Of a stretch of 11,988 nucleotides of DNA, positions 6,656-11,988 are shown piece by piece. Location: NCBI GenBank assembly GCA_040006575.1, contig JBDTWS010000126.1:1-11988 (forward strand). The letters run 5' to 3'. Within the stretch, counting starts at the first letter, position 1; every line of letters begins with the position of its first letter. This DNA comes from UKL13-2 sp040006575. GTDB taxonomy: Bacteria; Pseudomonadota; Gammaproteobacteria; Burkholderiales; Usitatibacteraceae. The position numbers and the translations under genes were made by a program. The notes beneath the pieces were generated by a model. It made no database searches. It was given only the letters and a program-made list of their open reading frames with translations, and was not told the origin of the DNA.

Positions 6656-7174
6656 ATGACCGACGACACCAAAGCCTGCCCCGTCTGTGGCGAAACCATC
6701 AAGGCCGCCGCGATCAAGTGCCGCTTCTGTAATACCGACCTCGAAGCCTTCGCCGCGTCACGCGAAACCGAAACAGAGAAGATGTTGTTTGCGGGCCGTC
6801 CCGTCGTGATTTATAGCGTGTGGCAATGGATCGTGGTGGTGATCACGCTGGGACTGGGCTGGATTTATTACTGGCTGATGAGCCTCGATACCAGCTTCGA
6901 AATTACCAGCCAGCGTGTACGCATCGAGCGCGGGATTTTGTCCAAGACCAAGGACAGCCTGGAACTATTCCGCATCGATCATTTTGATTTGCATAAACCC
7001 CTTGGTATGCGGCTGGCGGGCTATTGCCTGCTGCATCTGCGTTCCTCGGATGCGAGCTTTGAAACCGTGATTCTCTACGGCATTCCCGAACTGGAAAAAC
7101 TGGCCGACACGCTGCGCGAATGCAGCCTGCGCGAACGCTCACGCCGTCGCGTGACGACTTTCGTGCAAGCCTAA
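6656..7174 (+). CDS. Zinc-ribbon, PH-domain (YdbS/DUF304-like) membrane protein
   Basis: This 172-aa protein has three parts. First is an N-terminal zinc ribbon (CPVC at 8-11 and CRFC at 22-25). Second is a membrane segment at about 55-75 (VWQWIVVVITLGLGWIYYWLM). Third is a bacterial PH-like domain at about 78-150, with the typical FEITSQRVRIERGILSKTKDSLELFRIDHFDLHKPLGMRL stretch. Proteins of this kind are membrane-associated and of unknown function. ATG 6656 follows AAGGA; in-frame sequence to 6578 has no such site. The gene is 124 bp after the creatininase gene and may be read with it. It ends 9 bp before the convergent epimerase gene. Confidence 0.85.
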   Translation: MTDDTKACPVCGETIKAAAIKCRFCNTDLEAFAASRETETEKMLFAGRPVVIYSVWQWIVVVITLGLGWIYYWLMSLDTSFEITSQRVRIERGILSKTKDSLELFRIDHFDLHKPLGMRLAGYCLLHLRSSDASFETVILYGIPELEKLADTLRECSLRERSRRRVTTFVQA

Positions 7175-7183
7175 CGTTTGCGA

Positions 7184-8323
7184 TCAGCCGGCCTTCGCGG
7201 GCCGGCTGTCTTTCCACGCTTTCAACAGCGCGCCTTCCTGCTCCGCGCTCATCGCGAGTTTCACGCGGCCTTCCTTTTCCTTCAGTTGTCCCTGGTACCA
7301 CACCAGCGTGTCCTTGACCGTAAGTTCGACTGGACGAAATTTCAGTCCGGCGTTGACCGCGCGCGCGTTGCTCCAGGTGTGGAATCCCTTGCTGTCGTCG
7401 AGGTAGGGAACCCAGATCGGAAAGCCGGCGCCTTCCTGCTTCGCTACAAATTCCGCCGGAATCCACGTCACGGTGGCAGCAGTCGGAGTCGCCATGCGGC
7501 AGGCTTCGATCACGCGTCCCCAGCTCATGCGTTTTTCCGGGCCGAGGCCATTGAAAGTGCCGATGGTATTTTTCTCCACCAGCAGGATCAGCCATTCGGC
7601 AAGGTCACGCACATCGATCAATTGCAACGGATCGGCAGGCGCGCCCGGCACGGCGATTTCGCCACCTTTGTCGAATCGCACCGGCCAGTAAGTGAAGCGG
7701 CCGGTCGGATCATCTGGGCCGACGATAAAACCCGGGCGCACCACAGTGGTCCGTCCGGGCAGGGCTTTTTCCGCAGCCTTTTCGCACAGCGCTTTCAACG
7801 CGCCGTAATTTTCAAAATTCTTGCCCATGGTTTCCAGCGTCGGGTCGGCCATGGTAGCGAGAGGCGTGTTCTCGTCACTGTTTTCGGGCGCGCCTTCGCG
7901 ATAGCAGCTGATACTTGAAATGTAGATGTACTGCTTGACCCGTTTCGACAGCAATTGCGCTGAAGCGCCCACCATGCGCGGATAAAAACCCGAGTCGTCG
8001 ATCACCGCATCCCACTCACCGCTCTCCAGTGATTTCAATCCTTCGCCTTTGTTGGGATCGCGATCACCGAGGCGCTTGTCCAGGTTCGGAAACAATCCGG
8101 GCCGCGTCTTGCCGCGATTGAACAGCGTGACCTGGTGGCCTTTCGCCTGCGCGGCGGCGACGATGGCGGGTCCCAGGAAACCGGTGCCGCCCAGAATGAG
8201 GATGCGCTTCGACGCGCCGGTTGATTTTTTCTCAGGCTCGGCAGCGCGGGCGGTGAGACCAAGCGCCGACAGCGCGGTGGCGGAAGCGGCGAGCTGGATG
8301 ACGCGGCGGCGGGATGGTGACAT
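7184..8323 (-). CDS. Tat-exported NAD(P)-dependent epimerase/dehydratase
   Basis: This 379-aa protein is an extended short-chain dehydrogenase/reductase (NAD-dependent epimerase/dehydratase family), predicted to act in the periplasm. ATG 8323 follows GGAGA. The N-terminus MSPSRRRVIQLAASATALSA then LGLTARA is a twin-arginine signal peptide (cleavage after about residue 27), meaning export in folded, cofactor-loaded form. The Rossmann motif GGTGFLG is at 45-51, and NRG at 69-71 sits where cofactor preference is set. SSISCY is at 136-141 and the catalytic YxxxK is Tyr173-Gly-Ala-Leu-Lys177. A substrate region follows with RPGFIVGPDDPTGRFTYW and LQLIDVRDLAEWLILLVE. Longer in-frame sequence to 8491 would mask the Tat signal. 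The substrate is unknown; nucleotide sugars are not expected in the periplasm. Confidence 0.88.
   Translation of the reverse strand: MSPSRRRVIQLAASATALSALGLTARAAEPEKKSTGASKRILILGGTGFLGPAIVAAAQAKGHQVTLFNRGKTRPGLFPNLDKRLGDRDPNKGEGLKSLESGEWDAVIDDSGFYPRMVGASAQLLSKRVKQYIYISSISCYREGAPENSDENTPLATMADPTLETMGKNFENYGALKALCEKAAEKALPGRTTVVRPGFIVGPDDPTGRFTYWPVRFDKGGEIAVPGAPADPLQLIDVRDLAEWLILLVEKNTIGTFNGLGPEKRMSWGRVIEACRMATPTAATVTWIPAEFVAKQEGAGFPIWVPYLDDSKGFHTWSNARAVNAGLKFRPVELTVKDTLVWYQGQLKEKEGRVKLAMSAEQEGALLKAWKDSRPAKAG
7185..7213 (+). terminator. Intrinsic terminator inside the neighbouring gene's 3' end
   Basis: A perfect 9-bp GC-rich stem CAGCCGGCC/GGCCGGCTG (7185-7193 and 7200-7208) with a 6-nt loop is followed on the plus strand by TCTTTCC. 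It sits 11 bp after the stop of the PH-domain gene. The same bases encode the last residues and part of the stop codon of the convergent epimerase gene. No T-run follows on the minus strand, so it should act mainly on the plus-strand transcript. Confidence 0.6.
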
Positions 8324-8375
8324 GCGGTTCTCCGTGAATGGCGTGAGCGCGGCTCCATGCATCTTAAGGGCTGTA

Positions 8376-8385
8376 GCGCATGCGC
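8376..8385. promoter_or_regulatory. Perfect palindrome GCGCATGCGC
   Basis: This 10-bp perfect palindrome lies 53 bp upstream of the epimerase start codon, in the stretch where its promoter should be. TTAAGAT on the minus strand just downstream could be a -10 box, but no good -35 is visible. The palindrome could bind a regulator or be chance in GC-rich DNA. Confidence 0.2.
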
Positions 8386-8484
8386 ACGTAGCGAAGCGTG
8401 GCATCTGATGGCGATTTGTGATCGCGGATGGTTGCCAATCAGTCATCGCATTCTTGCAAGAGACGCGACGGAATTCGTCGATTG

Positions 8485-8550
8485 AAAACAAGCACTGGCG
8501 CGGATTACAGATCGAAAATGACCTGCAAGCCGCGCCAGTGCTTGAGTTTT
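8485..8550 (-). terminator. Two-part hairpin terminator after the 1013-aa gene
   Basis: A perfect 15-bp inverted repeat CAAGCACTGGCGCGG (8489-8503) / CCGCGCCAGTGCTTG (8530-8544) is flanked by AAAA (8485-8488) and, two bases further out, TTTT (8547-8550). Inside, CAGATC (8508-8513) and GACCTG (8520-8525) form a second stem over a 6-nt loop. In minus-strand RNA this stem is complete with one G-U pair, whereas in plus-strand RNA it has an A-C mismatch. Symmetric 4-nt internal loops separate the two stems. It lies 36 bp after the stop of the leftward gene and should end that transcript before the epimerase gene; it may also act in the other direction. Confidence 0.75.
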
Positions 8551-8579
8551 AAATTATTGTGCGGGAAAAACGTCGTAAT

Positions 8580-11500
8580 TTATGGCGGCAGCAACTTCCA
8601 CGCCTGCAACAGCGTGCGCAACGCTTCAGGCTTGTTGGTCGGCGCAAGCTGTCCCGCCTGGTCCTTGACGTTTGCACCGTGGCACGACGCACACACGCGC
8701 ACTTCGCCCGGTTGCATCGTCACCCATACGCGTTCACGCACAACAGGATTGCCCGCATTATCGGTGCTCTGCCACGCCAGCGCCCGGCGTGCGGGAACGA
8801 AGGCGGCGGTCGAGCCATCGGCGGCAATTTTCACGCTGCCAGCGGGGCCGCCGGGATTGGCGGGATTCTTGTCCGCACCGTCGTGCAGTGGTTGCGCGAT
8901 GACGCGGCGGCCGGTTTCACCGCTGCCCGCAACATAAGTGCGAATCAGGTCAGCCTGGAAAATCTGGAAGTGCGAGATGTCGTACAGCCTGCCCGTGCCG
9001 CGCGTGCCGGTGGCTACGGTTTTGACACCGCCCGGCACCTGCAGGTTGAACGGCTGCTGCAGGTCACCGCGATCGCGCGTGGTCTGGTTGCGCGTGACGA
9101 TCAGCGCAAGGTCGTTGTTCTTCAGCCAGGTGCGGAAAGCGGTTTCGTTCACGGCCTCTTCGGTGAACACGGAAGCCTCCGGTGCTTCCAGCGGCTGCAC
9201 CGGTTTTGCCGGACGCGCGCGCGGGGTGACTTCCACCGCTTCCAGTTCCCACAGCACGCCATTGAAGGTGAGCGGTGCGTCCGGTGAGAACCACGAAATG
9301 GATTTGCTGATGCCGGTGGTGAGCGGCGCACCCGCTTCAAAGAAGTTGGTGGCGTTGTTGAAGTTGAGGGTCTTCAGCCGGAAGTCGGTAACAAGAACGT
9401 CGTTCGCCTCCATCGCCGTGGTATGGCTGGCGACAAGTGAACCTGATTTCAGCGGCAGCGGATTGCGATAGCGGCCGCCAGGCGACGAGGACAGCTGGCT
9501 GGGCGGAACCGGCGCGCCATCGGGTTTGGTGATATTGGTGATCACCATTGATTCGGCGGAAAGATTGGGCGAGGCCGTCACCTTGATGATCTGGTCGGAG
9601 GTGTTGGTACCAAATTCACGCGCCGAGGTCGCGTAGAAGGTGCCGGGATTCAGTGGATCTTCGCGCAGGTGGAACATGCCGCCGTCACCGCGTATCGACT
9701 TGTGATTGGCGATATTGAGGCTGCCGTTGGATGCATCGGTCATCGCGTTATCGCCCCTGAACGAGCGCGGCAGGTATTCGTTCACGCCGAACTCGTGGCG
9801 TCCGATGTGATTGAGCGTTTCTTCATCGGTGCCGTCTTCATTGATCTGCCACGGCGTGAAGTAATTGAAGGTATGGCCATCGACCGGGCCGAACACGGGG
9901 CTGACGGTGTCGAGCCGCGATTCAGGATAGACCTCCGTGCGCACGCCATTTAACCGTGTCGCGTTTGCCGCTTCGCTGGTGTAGTTGGCCGAGTTGTAGG
10001 TCGGCGCGCCTGGATTTGCGCGATCCACATCGGCCTGCTGGTCCTGCTGCAAGTGATCCCAGCGGATAAACACAACACGGCCAAAACTGTCGATGCTGGG
10101 TGAGAACGCGCCGCTCGGCGTGTGATTGAGCAAACGCAAGTCGCCCGCGCCGGGATTCAGGCTCCAGATGCCGGTGACCGATCGCGCGCTTTCGTATTCG
10201 TCCAGTTGCGGATACAGATGAGACTGGCCATCGCGCGGACGATCCGACGTAAACAGGACACGCTCGTCGGTGCCGTAAAAAGGCGACACGTTGTTGTATC
10301 CCAGTGGCTGGTTGGCAATTTTTGTAATCACTGCCGTCTGGCCGCGCAGCAGGCCGGTGACTTCGTAAATCTGCCACTGGAATTGCTTCACCTGGAATTG
10401 CGCGGTGGGTGCGCCGACGATCATGCTGAACAAGGCCTTGTTGCCGCTCCAGTGCACCGAGGGCTCGCGCACGGCGATGGCGTTGGCGCGCTGCTGTTCG
10501 ACGCCGCTGACGACGGGGTTATTGCCGAAGCCCGCCTCCTTGGTGAGATTGCGCAGCACGCCGTCGGCATAGCGCAGCATCAGGTCGCCACCGCGCGGCA
10601 CGGCTTCCATGCTGGCGAGGTGGTTGCCGAACGTCGAGCCGCGGCTCAGGAAACCGCGGATCGGCACCTGCGTGACAAACATGATCGTGCCCGCTTCAGG
10701 AACCGGAATCACCGGCGCGCCGGACGCGCGTGACTTGATGGCGGCGATGTCGGCGGCAGTGATGGCGCCGCTCGTGTTGACGTCGAAGCGATAGTTCGAT
10801 GCCGTGGTCTTTTGGCCCGCATTTGCGCGGGCCAGCGCCACGTCGCCCGCGTAATCGACCACGCGTGAATTGTCCACATCGCCGAGCAAGAATCCGACGG
10901 ACGCACTTGCGGTGACCGGAGTGCCATTCACCGAAGAGAGTGACACCGTCACACGCTTGGTGTCCGCGACGCCGGTGACTGGCACAACAACTTCATTGCC
11001 CGAAAAACCGGGCGTCGTTGCGACGGCCGCGCTGTCGCTGTCGACGGCAGTAACGGTGCCGATGGCAGACACGGTGGCGTTGTACTGGAAGATGATGCTG
11101 TGGCCGGTGCCCATTTTGCGCGACTCCGTGCTGACTGCGCCGCCGATGGCGGGTGCGGAATCAACGGCCACATCAAACGGCCCCGCTGCCGCATGGATCT
11201 TGCGCGACTTGATGCCCAGCAGTGTCAGCGGCGCCGACGCGCTCGGTGTGACACCGGATGCGGATGACGCGCTGCTGCTGCCGGATACGTTGGCCGCAGT
11301 TACGGTGCAGGCGTAGGCCGTGCCGTTCACCAGGCCCGCCACGACAATCGGCGACGTTGCGCTGGTGCCGGTGAGGGTCGAGGCGCCTGCGCTGCATGCA
11401 GCCGTGTGTGCGGTGATACCGCTGCCGCCGCCCGACACGGGTGCCGTGAATAGTACAAACGCCTGGGAATCGCCGGCCACGACACTATCGATGGACGGCG

Positions 11501-11621
11501 CACCGGGCACCTGTGCCGACGCAACGTTCGCGCCCAGCAGGGTGGTGAGCGGGAGCGAGGAGAGCATCAACACGCGCAATACGAAGACGCTGGATGGATT
11601 TATTTTTTTCAAAAACTTCAT
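8580..11621 (-). CDS. Secreted fn3/dockerin/propeller protein with terminal CxxCH (HzsA-like)
   Basis: This 1013-aa exported protein starts at ATG 11621, with only a weak GAGG upstream. It has a basic n-region (MKFLKK) and a Sec signal ending near ANVASA-Q37. A fibronectin III-like domain spans about 38-127. A strand-rich region follows at about 130-243. A dockerin-like module covers about 245-298, with Ca-binding-like loops GDVDNSRVVDYAGD and DVNTSGAITAAD. From about 312 to 600 there are beta-propeller/TolB-like repeats (REPSVHWSGNKALFSM, VSPFYGTDERVLFTSDRPRD, PSIDSFGRVVFIRWDHL) resembling the middle domain of hydrazine synthase alpha subunits and its many non-anammox relatives. The C-terminus carries one haem c site, CASCH (977-981), after GEVRV. 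The function is unknown; it could be a periplasmic or surface redox or binding protein. The hydrazine synthase comparison is a fold-level impression, not an activity claim. Confidence 0.85.
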   Translation of the reverse strand: MKFLKKINPSSVFVLRVLMLSSLPLTTLLGANVASAQVPGAPSIDSVVAGDSQAFVLFTAPVSGGGSGITAHTAACSAGASTLTGTSATSPIVVAGLVNGTAYACTVTAANVSGSSSASSASGVTPSASAPLTLLGIKSRKIHAAAGPFDVAVDSAPAIGGAVSTESRKMGTGHSIIFQYNATVSAIGTVTAVDSDSAAVATTPGFSGNEVVVPVTGVADTKRVTVSLSSVNGTPVTASASVGFLLGDVDNSRVVDYAGDVALARANAGQKTTASNYRFDVNTSGAITAADIAAIKSRASGAPVIPVPEAGTIMFVTQVPIRGFLSRGSTFGNHLASMEAVPRGGDLMLRYADGVLRNLTKEAGFGNNPVVSGVEQQRANAIAVREPSVHWSGNKALFSMIVGAPTAQFQVKQFQWQIYEVTGLLRGQTAVITKIANQPLGYNNVSPFYGTDERVLFTSDRPRDGQSHLYPQLDEYESARSVTGIWSLNPGAGDLRLLNHTPSGAFSPSIDSFGRVVFIRWDHLQQDQQADVDRANPGAPTYNSANYTSEAANATRLNGVRTEVYPESRLDTVSPVFGPVDGHTFNYFTPWQINEDGTDEETLNHIGRHEFGVNEYLPRSFRGDNAMTDASNGSLNIANHKSIRGDGGMFHLREDPLNPGTFYATSAREFGTNTSDQIIKVTASPNLSAESMVITNITKPDGAPVPPSQLSSSPGGRYRNPLPLKSGSLVASHTTAMEANDVLVTDFRLKTLNFNNATNFFEAGAPLTTGISKSISWFSPDAPLTFNGVLWELEAVEVTPRARPAKPVQPLEAPEASVFTEEAVNETAFRTWLKNNDLALIVTRNQTTRDRGDLQQPFNLQVPGGVKTVATGTRGTGRLYDISHFQIFQADLIRTYVAGSGETGRRVIAQPLHDGADKNPANPGGPAGSVKIAADGSTAAFVPARRALAWQSTDNAGNPVVRERVWVTMQPGEVRVCASCHGANVKDQAGQLAPTNKPEALRTLLQAWKLLPP

Positions 11622-11654
11622 GAGAAGGCAACCTCGGTAGCTGGGGCGGTTTCC

Positions 11655-11669
11655 TGACGCTATGCGTCA
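11655..11669. promoter_or_regulatory. 15-bp palindrome TGACGC-TAT-GCGTCA
   Basis: This perfect 6-bp inverted repeat has a 3-bp centre and lies 34 bp upstream of the start codon of the 1013-aa gene. Position and symmetry suit an operator for a dimeric regulator. The right side extends to TCACA, but the spacing does not fit a CRP site. Related half-sites TGACG occur at 11703 and 11726. Confidence 0.4.
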
Positions 11670-11779
11670 CATCATCGACGGGCGGGCCCGCAGACGATCA
11701 CATGACGGCGCAAGAAAGTGCGATATGACGACACGGATAAAAGAAGGAGAAAAGAAAAATCGTTGGAGCGAGATTTTTA

Positions 11780-11805
11780 CGTTGGCGTCATCCCTTGCGC
11801 CAACG
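11780..11805. promoter_or_regulatory. 8-bp inverted repeat CGTTGGCG/CGCCAACG
   Basis: This perfect 8-bp stem with a 10-nt loop lies about 160-185 bp upstream of the 1013-aa gene. No T-run follows on either strand, so it is not a typical intrinsic terminator. It could be a protein-binding site or a structured element of a long leader. Confidence 0.3.
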
Positions 11806-11988
11806 AAGTACGGGTGCTGCGAGGTGGGCAATTCATGCTGTTTTTTATTTTGCGAGCGGCGAAACATTACCATGGGGCTGATTGCAAACTCCGTGCCAGA
11901 CTGGGGGAATACCCTGATTGCGGCATCGGCAAAAAATCCCGATGTGCTCGCAAACTCCAGCATTGATAAGGTTTGCCAGCCAGTTGTG

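Larger units (their letters stand above)
11622..11988. other. Upstream region of the 1013-aa gene, no convincing gene
   Basis: A 98-codon ORF on the minus strand (11963-11667) has no ribosome binding site or recognisable motif, and a plus-strand ORF (11718-11966) is equally unsupported. The stretch holds two inverted repeats (11655-11669 and 11780-11805), a 21-nt purine tract on the plus strand (11739-11759), and T/A-rich DNA near 11840-11850. It presumably includes the promoter and leader of the leftward gene. Confidence 0.45.

Noticed and set aside
6903..7595. 230-codon minus-strand ORF spanning the PH-domain and epimerase genes
   Set aside because: It overlaps two motif-supported genes, has an Arg/Gly-rich composition typical of shadow frames, and runs across the terminator hairpin.
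7178..7918. 246-codon plus-strand ORF antisense to the epimerase gene
   Set aside because: The epimerase frame has Rossmann and YxxxK motifs; this frame has nothing recognisable.
11655..11673. CRP/FNR-type site at the palindrome upstream of the 1013-aa gene
   Set aside because: The half-sites are not separated by the six bases required, and the left arm lacks the full TGTGA.
11667..11963. 98-codon minus-strand ORF upstream of the 1013-aa gene
   Set aside because: There is no Shine-Dalgarno before its ATG and no recognisable domain, and it runs through both inverted repeats. It cannot be fully excluded.

Overview
The window looks like chromosomal DNA of a moderately high-GC, Gram-negative bacterium, most likely a beta- or gammaproteobacterium. 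Pointers are a type IV pilin with a proteobacterial-style N-terminus and C-terminal cysteine pair, a ZAS-like anti-sigma/membrane protein paired with a secreted S8 protease, a Tat-exported epimerase, and a secreted protein carrying a dockerin-like module and a single CxxCH haem site. This placement is inference from gene types; no rRNA or other marker gene is present. I see no tRNA, rRNA, IS element, integrase or CRISPR array.

Layout. 1-296: no gene. 297-755 (+): type IV pilin-like protein, GTG start with a good Shine-Dalgarno. 811-1746 (+): 311-aa protein, possibly DUF4238-like, probably on the same transcript. 3612-1837 (-): secreted subtilisin-like protease, overlapping the end of 4300-3599 (-), a membrane protein with an anti-sigma-like N-terminus. 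4301-4834: a 534-bp gap with no convincing gene, a terminator-like hairpin and a short heptamer repeat. 5314-4835 (-): SRPBCC/AHSA1 protein, translationally coupled to 5648-5292 (-), an ArsR-family repressor with a clear promoter/operator upstream. 5830-6531 (+): creatininase-family amidohydrolase. 6656-7174 (+): zinc-ribbon plus membrane plus PH-domain protein, ending in a hairpin terminator that lies inside the 3' end of the convergent 8323-7184 (-) gene, a Tat-signal NAD(P)-dependent epimerase/dehydratase. 11621-8580 (-): 1013-aa secreted protein with fn3-like, dockerin-like and beta-propeller (hydrazine-synthase-alpha-like) regions and a terminal CxxCH, followed by a strong two-part hairpin terminator. 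11622-11988: leader/upstream DNA with two inverted repeats and no convincing gene.

How the genes work together. Two small cassettes are well supported. One is ArsR plus SRPBCC, with a palindrome over the -10 box that suggests autorepression. The other is the anti-sigma-like protein plus S8 protease, where both proteins carry a segment resembling a protease propeptide and no sigma factor gene is adjacent. The rest are single genes or loose pairs. The least ordinary items are the 1013-aa multidomain cytochrome-like protein and the sigma-less anti-sigma/protease pair.
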